Assembly (NCBI GenBank): GCA_964386865.1 | Contig: CAYLUN010000003.1 | Location: forward strand, 124,001-188,000 | Source of the DNA: CAYLUN01 sp964386865 | Lineage (GTDB): Bacteria; Verrucomicrobiota; Kiritimatiellia; RFP12; UBA1067 | DNA length: 64,000 nucleotides | Direction of reading: 5' to 3' | Part shown: positions 15,226 through 25,600 of the stretch, in pieces | Position numbering within the stretch: position 1 is the first letter of the stretch | Layout: each line of letters begins with the position of its first letter | Position numbers and translations under genes: made by a program | The notes under the pieces: model-generated | Seen by the model: only the letters and a program-made list of their open reading frames with translations | Told to the model about the DNA's origin: nothing | The model's database searches: none

Positions 15226-18200
15226 ATGATAACAAGGGTGCTTCACAAATGGCTTGCGCTTGGCGTGACCGCGGCGGGAATGAACGTGTTCGCTTCGCCA
15301 GCGGTGACGACGCTGCCCGAAAACCGCTTCCTGCAGTTCAATGATTATTTGATGACCAACGACGTGCCTGCCACGTGGGTGCACCAGGGGCCGATGCCCG
15401 CGAGCGGCGCGAACTTCAACCGGGCGCTGCTGGCCGGCACGAACCACGTTCACCGGGCCGGCTGGGTGTTCCGGTCGTGCCGTATGGGAACCGCCGCCTA
15501 CCTCGGCTACGCGATCCCGCCCCGGATACCCACCGCGGTGCCGACGTACCCGGCCGTCGCCTCCAACCTGGCCGCGAACCTGCAGAACGCGAACGGGGCG
15601 TCCATCGAGTCCCCGGCCCTGACCAACGGCGTCGGCGCGGTCTATTTCGAGGCCATCAACAGCCAGCTGGCCTACACGAACGAACTCACGGTCGAGATCG
15701 CCACGAACATGGTGGATGCGGGCACGGGCGAGATCGTCCCGACGGTCCTGCCCCCGTCGACCAATAACTTGAACTATGTCTGGGAGCCGCTGAATGCGCT
15801 CCAGCTAAGCGCCGCCGGCTCGAACGATTTCGTGCGGTACAGCCGGGTCTTGAACGTGCGCGCGCCGGTCAAGCTGCGCATCCGGCGGTCGAGCGGCATA
15901 CAGGCGGGCCTGTGGTACGACACCGCCTTCGCGGTCGTCGACAACATCCGCCTGTCGCGCCCTCCCGCAGAGGTGACGGTCACCAACGCCACGGCGTTCG
16001 GCGACGCGGGCGGCCACAAGATCCAGTGCTTCGTCAGCAATGTGGACGCGAACGCGCCGGCCACCAATCGGACGGTCACGGCCTTTTTTCGCTGGCCAGG
16101 CCTGACCCCGCCCGCCAACGACTGGACGAACGTGGCCATGACCGTGGCCGCGCCCGGCGACGGCAACGGGAATGGCGAGCGGTACGAGGTGACGCTGCCG
16201 TACCAGCCTTACGGCGGCGATCTGCACTACTACGTGACGTGCGCCTTCGACGGCTACTGGTATGCGGCGACGGACTACACCGGGCTGGGTTACACGGGCT
16301 ATCCGGTCGAGAGCCGCTCGCCCTTCACCTCCTCCGCTCAAACTCAGACTCTGGCGGAGGTGGGCCGTCACGTGCTGACCGTGAGCGGCGGCAGCGGCAG
16401 CGGGTCGTACACCAACGGCCAGCCCGTCGCGATCGCGGCGACAACGCCGGCCGGGATGGCCTTCGAGCGGTGGACGGGGGCTACGCAGTATGTGGCCGAC
16501 GTGGCCGCACCGAACACGCTGGTGACGATGCCCGACGAGGATATCGCGCTGGCCGCGGCCTTCACGAACGCCTACTATACGCTGTCTGTGGTGAGCGGCT
16601 CGGGCGGCGGGTCGTACACGAACGGCCAGCGTGTGGCCATCGCGGCCGACCCTCAGGCCGGCACGATCTTCAGCCGCTGGACAGGCGCGGCGCAGCATGT
16701 GGCCAACGTCTTCGCGGCGGACACGACGGTGACGATGCCGGCCTCCAACATCGCGGTGACGGCAACCTATCTGAACGTGTACGCGCTGACGGTGACTGGC
16801 GGTAGCGGCGGCGGCTCATACACCAACGGCCAGCGGGTGGCCATCGCGGCCGACGCGCCAGCCCCGGGCAAGGTCTTCCTCCGGTGGTCCGGCGACACGG
16901 CGTTCGTGGCGAGCCCGACCTCCCCGAGCACGACGGTGACGATGCCGGCACTCGCTATCGCGGTGACGGCCCTCTATGTCGACGTCTACGTGCTGACGGT
17001 GACCGGCGGCAGCGGCAGCGGGTCGTACACGAACGGCCAGCGGGTGGCGGTCACTGCGGCGGCGCCGCCGCCCGGTAAGGTTTTCGAGTGTTGGGAGGGC
17101 GACACGGCCACCGTGGCGAACGTGTGGGCGGCGAGCACGACGGTGACGATGCCGGCCGCAGACGTCGCGCTGGCAGCCACCTACGTCGACGTCTACACGC
17201 TGACGGTGACCGGCGGGAGCGGCAGCGGCTCCTACACGAACGGCCAGCAGGTGGCGATCCTCGCGGACGCGCCGCCGATCGGGCGGATCTTCGCCGGTTG
17301 GGCAGGAGCCACGCAATATGTGTACAGCGCGACCGCGCCGAGCGCGCGGGTGACGATGCCGGCCGCAGACATCGCGTTGGCGGCTACCTACACGAACGTC
17401 TACTACACGCTCACCGTCGCGGACGGTACCGGCGGCGGGTCGTACACGAACGGCCACCGGGCGGCCATCGCGGCCATCGCGCAAGCGGGGAAGGTGTTCG
17501 ACCGGTGGGCCGGCGACACGCAGCGCGTGGCGAACGTCTTCGCGACGAACACGACGGTGACCATGCCGGCCGCCGCCGTCACCGTGGCGGCCACCTATCT
17601 GACCGCCTACACGCTGACGGTGACTGGCGGCAGCGGCGGCGGCTCATACACGAACGGCCAGCGGGTGGCCATCGCGGCCGACGCGCCAGCCCCGGGCAAG
17701 GCCTTCCTCCGGTGGGCCGGCGACACGGCGTTCGTGGCGAGCCCGACCTCCCCGAGCACGACGGTGACGATGCCGGCACTCGCCATCGCGGTGACGGCCC
17801 TCTACGTCGACGTCTACGCGCTGACGGTGACCGGCGGCAGCGGCGGAGGGTCGTACACGAACGGCCAGCGGGTCTCGATCATGGCGAACGCGGCTTCGCC
17901 CGGAAAGGTTTTCGCTCGGTGGGCTGGTGCGACGCAGCATGTGGCGGACGTGGCCTCCCCATCTACTCAGGTGACGATGCCGACCTTCGACATCGCGCTG
18001 ACGGCCACCTATAGTAACCTGTACTATAGATTGACGGTGACTGGCGGCAGCGGCAGCGGGGTCTACACGAACGGGCAGCGGGTGGCGATCGCGGCGAGCG
18101 TGCCCGCCAGCCAGACGTTCGACCAGTGGGCGGGCGACACGGCCTGCGTGATGAGCGTCATGTCGTCGAATACGATCGTGACCATGCCGGCGGCCCCTGT

Positions 18201-21200
18201 TTTTCTCACGGCGCTCTTGAAGTCGAAGCCCTCGGTTCTGTCCGAGTCCCGCTTTCTCCATTTTAACGACTATCTGCAGACGAACTTGCCCAGCGCGGTG
18301 TGGGCGCACGAGGGGCCGCTGCCTGCGAGCGGAGCGGCGGTCAACAGGGCCCTGCTGGCCGGCACGAACCACTACCACCGGACGGGGTGGAAGCTGCTGT
18401 CCTGCCGCACGGGCTCGGCCGCCTATCTCGGCACTTCGATTCCTCCGCGCGTTCCCAACACGCCGCCCGTTTATCCGGCCATCGCCTCGAATCTGGCGGC
18501 CAACCTCCGGTACGACCTGGGCGCGCTCATTGAATCACCGGTCTTCACGGACGGTCTCGGCACGCTCTATTTTGAAACGGTCTGCAACACGCTCGACGGC
18601 GGGCAGCTCACGGTCGAGGCGGCGACCAACATGTGGAACGTCGCGACGGGAGAAATCAGCCCGACGCTGACTCCGGCCACCACGAATGGATTCGAGACTG
18701 TCTGGGAGACGCTCAGCGTATTGGATCTCGCCACCACGAACGAGTTCACGCGGTTCAGGCAGACGCTGAACTACCGCGGCACCATCAAGCTGAGGCTGCG
18801 ACGCACGGGCGAGCTGAATCCGGCCATTACCTCGCGCGACACGGCCTTCATCGTCGTCGACAACATCCGTGTCTCCCAGACGCCCTCCGACGTGACGGTC
18901 TATAAGGCGGAGTGTCCGTTTGAGCCGGGGTATCCGAACGTGAACACCGGGCTGTCGGTGCGGTGTTACGTCAGTAACGCCGACACGAACACGCCTTCCG
19001 ATTCGCGCGTGGTCAAATGCGTCAACCGCTGGCGGTTCCTGAACCAGCTCGTCCAGCCCTGGCGCACCAACCTGATGACAGCCGTCACAGGGACGGGCGA
19101 CGGGCAGGGCAACGGCGAGCGGTTCGAGGTGACGCTGCCCCCGTACTCCGAGCCCGGCGATTTGGAGTATTATTTCGTGTGCGATTTCAGCGGCTATGTC
19201 TACCAGTCGCCCGACTACACGGGGCAGGGCTATGTGTACCCGCCGGAGGGCGTCTTCTCGCGGACGTGCCGCAGCTCGGATGGGCAGGAATATGCGGTTC
19301 GGCTCAGGACGCACGCCTCGCGCTACGCGCAGCTTGATGTGGAATCGGACCAGCATGGCTCGCCGATCGCCATGACGCTGGTTGGCGACCACGCGTGGCG
19401 CGCCTTGGTGCCGCTGACAGGGCTGAGCCTCACCAACCTGACGTGGCGGTTCAAGGCTGCGGGGCACTACGAGCCGGGGAGCGAGGCGGCCTCGACGGGC
19501 GTCACCTACTGGGCGGCGGCCAGCGGCACCTCGTTCAGCGGAACACTGCCGCGCGCCGGCCTCTGCGCAGAGACGGACGGAAGCGGGCGGCTCTCGGTGT
19601 CAGTCGACACCGGCAACTACGTGATGCTGACCTTCAACACGGAGACGCTGCAGGTGCAGGCGAGCCGCGGCGAATATCAGGATTTCAATGCGTGGCCAGC
19701 GCCGGCGAGCGTGTTCACGGAGGGGAACGGCAGCGACCCGATCACCGTCCACCCGAACACGTTTTCCCAGTGGCCCACGAATGCTTTCACCACGTTCTGC
19801 GAGCCGGTGGCCGCCTTCGTGTCGAGCACGAACGTCTACCAGGCTGGGCCCTTCAGCACGCCGCAGTCGTGGGCCGCCGGTAACGCGGCTTATTGTTCCG
19901 AACGGACACTCGTCGACAACACGCTCAACGCGGTTCCCGGCGTCAGCAAGTTCCGCAACCTCGCGCTGCGGCTCAAGGGGGCGTCGGCGCCGGGCTTTGT
20001 GCAAACCTCGGCCGCCACGCTGCCCGATGGGCTGCGGGACGTCTCGTTCAAATGCCGGCTGTCACAAGAGGTCAGCCAGGAGGCGGTTGTGTACTACCGG
20101 CACGGGGCCACGAATTTCAACTACCTCGTACGGGCCAACGCCTTTGCCGTGACTTCGGCCATGCTCTCGCCCGAGACGCCCTCGCTCTCGCTGGCCGGCT
20201 ACTACCGCGACGCCAACAATTTTTACGAGTACAGGATCACGCAGATCATGGATCCGAACGACAGCATCGGCTCCATTGTGGATCGACGCGTGAGGCACCA
20301 GATCTATAAATGGGCGAACGGCGCGGCCACGCTACTGGCCTCCGCTGACGCAAGTACGAGCGCGGGCCCCTTGACCGCTCTTTCCACGACCACGATCGAG
20401 ATGCGCCTGTATAACGTAAGCGGAACCCAGACGCGCATCCGCTGCAAGTATGGGTTGATTGATAATGTTGTAACCGCGCTGGACAGCGCGTCGCCGATCC
20501 AGAGCGGCACCTTCGGCTTCCTGTCGGCCGACTGCTTCGCAGCGTGCAGCAGTGTCGTCACACAGCCCACGACAACGGATGCGGCGGCGACCGGGGTGGC
20601 GACCGCCTATTTGAGAAACGATGTCAACTTTACGGCGGATGTCGTCAACTGGCATCTGCCGGATGAGAGATACAGGGCCTTGGACTCGGTGTCGCCCAAA
20701 GGTATTTACTCTGTCATCCCGAGCCAGCAGGTCGGGGTCTATGTGCAGGATACAGCGTTTGGCTCGGCGACGGAGCCCAACGACACGGACTGGCGCCTGA
20801 TACGGATGGTGACGGTCTCCAACTACGCCTACCAGGCCGTGACCGTACCGACTGCCTCGTGGCGGTCGCAGTTTGTGAAGTTACGGGTCGTGGGGGCGGC
20901 CGCCGATGTGGCGGTCGACGAGCTGGCCGTTGCGTCGTGGCGCGGCGTCCGGAACGGCTTGGGCGAAACCGACCCGCGCGAGTGGGTGGCGACGGAGTCG
21001 TGGGTGGTGTCCAATGCCACGGCGCAGGCGCAGGCTGTGCAGCTTGACCTGACGCGGGCCGACCCGGCGGCTGAGCAAGCTTTGCGCGCTCCGTTGTTGG
21101 AAAACGGGCTGGGCGTGATGGAGTTCGACTACCGCGTGTTGCGTGCGCCCGCCCGGCTGACCGTCCAGTACGCGACAAAGGACGAGCCGACCATGTGGAC

Positions 21201-22602
21201 GGACGTCGGCTCGCTGGTGCTTTCGAACGCAGTGGGCTGGTCGCGGGCCTCCGCCCATCTGGGGGCTTCCGAGCCAGGGTATTTCCGTTTGTTGAACGCG
21301 CGCACCGAGGCGTATACCAACGCGTGGGTGGAGGTCGATAATGCGGCGGTCTGGGATCAGCCCGCGGTAACGAGCAACGCGTGGCGCGCGTACAATGCGA
21401 AGATCACAAGCACCGACACGAACCGCGTGTCGCTGGACGAATCGAAGGCCTGCTTCTTGAACAACAGTCCGACCGCCGAAGCGGTTCCGAGCCAGAACGC
21501 GTTCGAGCCGTTCGTGCAGTCCCCGACGCTTCCGAACGGGCTGGGCAAAATCAGCTTCCAAGCCCGGGCCTACACGAACAATCAGGCGGCCACGCTCTAT
21601 CTGTACGCCACGGTCAACGGCTGGGACGCGCCTGCCGAGCAGTGGTTCGAGCTAGCCAGAATTGAAAATGTGACGAACGGGCTCTACAAGGCGTTCAGCT
21701 TCAAGCCCGCCGACGGGCGGACGTACAGCGCCGTCCGGCTGGGCACGAAGACGACGGCTGGCGCGCGGCGCATCTGCCTGGAGGACATCGCGATCGCCGA
21801 GCCGCTCCCACAGGACTTTGCCGCGTCCGTCTCGTTGGCCGAGGCGGTCGACACGACGAATCTTGTCGTTTCGACCGGAGGCCACGCGCGGTGGGACGGG
21901 CGCGCGTCAGCCGCCGCCTACGACGGCGTCGACGCGGCTCAAAGCGGCGCGCTTGGCGACGGCCAGGCGTCTTGGATGGAAGCGGCCGTCACGGGGCCGG
22001 GCGCGCTGACCTTCTGGTGGAAGGCGTCGTGCGAAGACGCGATCGGCAACGACGCGGACTACCTCTGCCTGTCGGTCGATGGTGTCGAGCAAGGCCGGAT
22101 CGACGGCGAGTCCGGCTGGCAGCCGGTCACCTGCGCGGTGGGCCCGGGCGCGCACGTCGTGCGGTGGGAGTATCGCAAGAACGGCTCGCTCGGCGGCGGC
22201 GGCGACTGCGCGTGGGTCGATCAGGTGGCGTTTGCACGGCAGCAAGAGACCGGCGCGACGCTGACCACGCCCGTGCCCGTGCCCTACGCCTGGCTGGACG
22301 GTTATCCGCTGCTGCTCGCGAGCCGGCGTGGCAACTACGAGTCTGCGGCGTGGGCAGACTTTGACGGCGACGGGCTGAAGACGTGGGAAGAGTACGTCAC
22401 TGGAACCGCGCCAACGAACAGCGGATCTCTATTTCTCGCCTGTATCACCATGAGCAACGGGCTTCCCAGAATCTCATGGATGCCTGATTTGGGCGCCGCG
22501 CGTGTCTACACCGTAGAGGGCTCAACCAATCTAACGGAAGGTACGTGGGGAACAGCGAACGCTGGAAGCCGGTTCTTCCGAATTCGGGTTCAGCTGCCCT
22601 GA
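15226..22602 (+). CDS. 2458-aa secreted InlB-repeat surface protein
   Basis: ATG 15226 has a GGGGGAGG tract just upstream and gives a signal peptide, MITRVLHKWLALGVTAAG, with likely cleavage after NVFA. Residues ~27-380 form a beta-rich module (ENRFLQFNDYL...ASGANFNRALLAGTNH). A second copy starts near residue 1003 (ESRFLHFNDYL...ASGAAVNRALLAGTNH). Between them lie nine tandem ~68-residue repeats of the divergent InlB B-repeat type, each with GGSGxGSYTNGQxVAI...F.RWxGDT...VTMP. The C-terminal third holds further jelly-roll-like units. Residues 2360-2458 are the shared tail module: FDGDGLKTWEEY plus a beta segment ending SRFFRIRVQLP. No catalytic motif was found. The role is probably adhesion or surface-layer structure; C25 protease gene follows 35 nt later. 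Confidence 0.85.
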   Translation: MITRVLHKWLALGVTAAGMNVFASPAVTTLPENRFLQFNDYLMTNDVPATWVHQGPMPASGANFNRALLAGTNHVHRAGWVFRSCRMGTAAYLGYAIPPRIPTAVPTYPAVASNLAANLQNANGASIESPALTNGVGAVYFEAINSQLAYTNELTVEIATNMVDAGTGEIVPTVLPPSTNNLNYVWEPLNALQLSAAGSNDFVRYSRVLNVRAPVKLRIRRSSGIQAGLWYDTAFAVVDNIRLSRPPAEVTVTNATAFGDAGGHKIQCFVSNVDANAPATNRTVTAFFRWPGLTPPANDWTNVAMTVAAPGDGNGNGERYEVTLPYQPYGGDLHYYVTCAFDGYWYAATDYTGLGYTGYPVESRSPFTSSAQTQTLAEVGRHVLTVSGGSGSGSYTNGQPVAIAATTPAGMAFERWTGATQYVADVAAPNTLVTMPDEDIALAAAFTNAYYTLSVVSGSGGGSYTNGQRVAIAADPQAGTIFSRWTGAAQHVANVFAADTTVTMPASNIAVTATYLNVYALTVTGGSGGGSYTNGQRVAIAADAPAPGKVFLRWSGDTAFVASPTSPSTTVTMPALAIAVTALYVDVYVLTVTGGSGSGSYTNGQRVAVTAAAPPPGKVFECWEGDTATVANVWAASTTVTMPAADVALAATYVDVYTLTVTGGSGSGSYTNGQQVAILADAPPIGRIFAGWAGATQYVYSATAPSARVTMPAADIALAATYTNVYYTLTVADGTGGGSYTNGHRAAIAAIAQAGKVFDRWAGDTQRVANVFATNTTVTMPAAAVTVAATYLTAYTLTVTGGSGGGSYTNGQRVAIAADAPAPGKAFLRWAGDTAFVASPTSPSTTVTMPALAIAVTALYVDVYALTVTGGSGGGSYTNGQRVSIMANAASPGKVFARWAGATQHVADVASPSTQVTMPTFDIALTATYSNLYYRLTVTGGSGSGVYTNGQRVAIAASVPASQTFDQWAGDTACVMSVMSSNTIVTMPAAPVFLTALLKSKPSVLSESRFLHFNDYLQTNLPSAVWAHEGPLPASGAAVNRALLAGTNHYHRTGWKLLSCRTGSAAYLGTSIPPRVPNTPPVYPAIASNLAANLRYDLGALIESPVFTDGLGTLYFETVCNTLDGGQLTVEAATNMWNVATGEISPTLTPATTNGFETVWETLSVLDLATTNEFTRFRQTLNYRGTIKLRLRRTGELNPAITSRDTAFIVVDNIRVSQTPSDVTVYKAECPFEPGYPNVNTGLSVRCYVSNADTNTPSDSRVVKCVNRWRFLNQLVQPWRTNLMTAVTGTGDGQGNGERFEVTLPPYSEPGDLEYYFVCDFSGYVYQSPDYTGQGYVYPPEGVFSRTCRSSDGQEYAVRLRTHASRYAQLDVESDQHGSPIAMTLVGDHAWRALVPLTGLSLTNLTWRFKAAGHYEPGSEAASTGVTYWAAASGTSFSGTLPRAGLCAETDGSGRLSVSVDTGNYVMLTFNTETLQVQASRGEYQDFNAWPAPASVFTEGNGSDPITVHPNTFSQWPTNAFTTFCEPVAAFVSSTNVYQAGPFSTPQSWAAGNAAYCSERTLVDNTLNAVPGVSKFRNLALRLKGASAPGFVQTSAATLPDGLRDVSFKCRLSQEVSQEAVVYYRHGATNFNYLVRANAFAVTSAMLSPETPSLSLAGYYRDANNFYEYRITQIMDPNDSIGSIVDRRVRHQIYKWANGAATLLASADASTSAGPLTALSTTTIEMRLYNVSGTQTRIRCKYGLIDNVVTALDSASPIQSGTFGFLSADCFAACSSVVTQPTTTDAAATGVATAYLRNDVNFTADVVNWHLPDERYRALDSVSPKGIYSVIPSQQVGVYVQDTAFGSATEPNDTDWRLIRMVTVSNYAYQAVTVPTASWRSQFVKLRVVGAAADVAVDELAVASWRGVRNGLGETDPREWVATESWVVSNATAQAQAVQLDLTRADPAAEQALRAPLLENGLGVMEFDYRVLRAPARLTVQYATKDEPTMWTDVGSLVLSNAVGWSRASAHLGASEPGYFRLLNARTEAYTNAWVEVDNAAVWDQPAVTSNAWRAYNAKITSTDTNRVSLDESKACFLNNSPTAEAVPSQNAFEPFVQSPTLPNGLGKISFQARAYTNNQAATLYLYATVNGWDAPAEQWFELARIENVTNGLYKAFSFKPADGRTYSAVRLGTKTTAGARRICLEDIAIAEPLPQDFAASVSLAEAVDTTNLVVSTGGHARWDGRASAAAYDGVDAAQSGALGDGQASWMEAAVTGPGALTFWWKASCEDAIGNDADYLCLSVDGVEQGRIDGESGWQPVTCAVGPGAHVVRWEYRKNGSLGGGGDCAWVDQVAFARQQETGATLTTPVPVPYAWLDGYPLLLASRRGNYESAAWADFDGDGLKTWEEYVTGTAPTNSGSLFLACITMSNGLPRISWMPDLGAARVYTVEGSTNLTEGTWGTANAGSRFFRIRVQLP
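16786..16989 (+). repeat. InlB repeat unit, near-identical copy 1
   Basis: This 204-nt (68-codon) unit differs from 17614-17817 at only a handful of positions, several of them synonymous, whereas neighbouring units are far more diverged. Confidence 0.85.
17614..17817 (+). repeat. InlB repeat unit, near-identical copy 2
   Basis: Partner of 16786-16989, offset by exactly 828 nt (276 codons, four units). This suggests recent block duplication or gene conversion inside the array. Confidence 0.85.
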
Positions 22603-22637
22603 ACGCAGCACATTCGCCTTAAAACGGAGCGTGAGAA

Positions 22638-25600
22638 ATGTGTAATCTTCGGTTTAACGTATTTTTGTCGTGCGCCCTCGCGGCGGCCCTTGTGAGCCGC
22701 GCCGCAGGCCGGTCGACGCTGGTCTTCGCGAACCCGGGCGAGCCTCAGCCCAAGGCCGTCGCTTCGCCGATACAGATTCAAGCTAAGACGGACCGGTCGG
22801 TGTCGTTCGAATCGCAGGCGACCTCGTGCACCGTGGACGCCGTGCGGCTCGCCGACGGCGACTACTCCGTGCTGGAACTGCCGGGCGGCGGCCGCTTCGG
22901 AGAGGTGGGTGAGCCGCAGCTTCCCTGCTACGGGAGATTTGTCGAAGTTCCCGCCGGTGCGGCAGTGCGGCTGGTGATCGACAACGTCGAGTGGGTTGCG
23001 TTCAAGGGTGAGTACAAAGTCGCGCCGCGCCAGGAGCCGCCCACCGACAAAGCTGGCGAGCCGGCTCCGCCCTACAGAAAGAGCCAGGACGCCTACGCGA
23101 AGAACGCGTTCACGCCCACACAGCCTGTTCAGCTCGGCGAGCCGATTCGCGTCCGCGGCAAGACCCTGGTCTACGTGACCTACTTGCCGATGGCCTACAA
23201 CCCCGGCCAGAGCGCGCTTAAGGCGGCTCGCCGCGTTCGCTGGCATCTGGAATATGATGCGCAGCAGGGCAAGGGCGCGGCGGCGCCCGCCCAGGTGGAC
23301 GATGCCGGGACGCAGGGGTTCGCCCCTTTTTTTGAGGGCGTGCTGGACGCGTCGCCAGCCGGGCAGGTGCCCGCTTCGCCCGTACTCTTGGCCGGCGCGG
23401 ATTCGACAACGAACGGCGCGGACTACCTCATCATCGCCGCCGACCTCTTCTACACGAACGTACTGCCCTTGGCGCAGTGGAAGCACGCCAAGGGTTATCG
23501 AACTCGCGTGGTCCGGACTTCGGAGATCAGCGCGACGCCCACATGCACCAACATCACCGCCTTCATCGGCAACGCGTACAGCAACTGGGTGCCATCGCCG
23601 GCGTACGTGCTGATCGTCGGCGACGCCGAGTACATCCCGGCCTGGTACAAGACCACGCACTCCTATTACGGCAGCACCGCGAAGGCGGGAACCGACCTCT
23701 ATTATTCAACGGTCGACGGCACAGACTACTTTCCTGACTTGTTCCTCGGCCGCCTGCCCTGCTCGACGACGGCGCAGTGCGACCTCATGGTGAACAAAAT
23801 CCTGATGGTCGAGCGAACGCCGGACGCGCTGGCGTCGTCGTATCAAACGGTGCTGACGGCAGGAGAGTACACCGACAGCGGAGGCGGGTACGAAGAGCGC
23901 ATCTTCATCGAAACGGCCGAGGCCGTGAGGGACTATCACGTGGCCAAGGGCCATACGGTGCCCACCTCCTACTGCTCCGACACGGCGACTACGCCCCGGC
24001 ACTACAACGCCAGCGAAAGCCTCCTTCACATCAACGGCTCCCTGTACGGAGGGGCGCAAACCTACTTGAGCACGGCGGGCGGAACCGCGGCGATCAGCAA
24101 CGCGATCAACGCCGGCGTCTGGCTTGTTCAGCACCGCGACCACGGAAGTCAGACCGGGGGCTGGGCGACGCCTCCCTGGAGCCCGTCGCGCGCATATCAG
24201 CTGGGCAACGGCAGCCGCCTGCCGGTTGTGATGTCGATCAACTGCGAGACGGCCTGGTTCGACGGCGGCGGCACGGACAGTTTGGCCGAGGGGTTCCTCA
24301 AGAACCCGAACGGCGGCGCATATGCGGTGATCGGCGCGACGCGCGTCAGCTACTCCTGGCACAACGACTGGTTCACGCACGGGCTCTACGAGTGTCTGTA
24401 TCCAGACTACTTTGAAACGCTGTCAGGAATCTCTTACTATAAGCCGGGACTGACCTATGGAGGCAACTACGCCGGGCACGGCACCCACCTCGGGCAAATG
24501 CTCAACTTCGCTAAGATTCTGATGTACGAAAAAGAGGGCGCCGGGTCGACGACGCAGATCGAGTTCGACATCCTCACGCTGCTCGGAGATCCCGAGCAAA
24601 GCCCGCGCAACGCCGTGCCGCGGACGTTGACGGTGACCCATCCCGTCCGCCTCGACGCGCTGATTCCCGCCAGCTTCACGGTCGCGGTCTCCTCTCAGGG
24701 CTCGCCCGTCGCTGGCGCGCTCGTTGCGTTGGTGCTGGATCCCGGCGACTATCACACCGCCGTCACAGACGCCTCCGGCCTCGCCCCGTTCGCGTTTACA
24801 CCGCGCATGCCGGAAGGCGGAACGAACGGGTTCATGTCCGTCACCGTTTCGGAGCAGAACGCCATTCCCTATCAAGGCACGGCACGGGTGACGCCGAAGG
24901 GCTTCACGGTGACGCTGCCTGCCCGAGCGACCGAGGGCGCCGGTCAACTGGTGGGGCTGGGGCGTGTCCGGGTCACACCCACGCCCGAGACCGATCTCAC
25001 CGTCAGCCTGAGTTGCGGCGACACGAGCGAGGCCACCGTGCCGGAGTCGGTCGTCATTCCGGCCGGCCAGACCAATGCCTCGTTCACCGTCACCGTCGTG
25101 GACGACGCCGCTTTGGACGGTACCCAGATGGCCGTCATAACCGCCTCGGCGCCCGACTACGCGAGCGGCGAGCAGAGTTTGGCGATCGACGACAACGAGG
25201 CGGCTACGCTGGCCGTCTCGTTGCCCGCCTCTGCGGCCGAGGGCGAAGGTACCTTGGTCGGTCAGGTCAGCGTGAGCGTGCCGGTCCAGGCGAATGTGTC
25301 CGTCGGCCTGACCTCAAGCTATCCGCTCGAGCTCTCGGTGCCCGCCACCGTCGTCATCCCATCCGGCCAGACCAGCGCCGCCTTTGTTGCAGCGATCGTG
25401 GACGACAGCCTGATCGACGGGCCACGTGCCGTGACGGTTTCCGCTCACGTTCAGAACTGGGCTGACGGCGCGGCCGGCGTCACCGTGAGCGACAATGAGA
25501 CGACGAACCTTACCGTCTCTTTGCCGCGCTCCGTTCTGGAGGGCCAGGGCGTCATAACCAACGCCGGCCGCGTTAGCCTGTCCGGGCTCTGGCCTGCGGC

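Noticed and set aside
16368..18225. Regular repeat array that could be mistaken for CRISPR
   Set aside because: Units are ~204 nt, diverged, in frame and encode InlB-type repeats; there are no short direct repeats with unique spacers.
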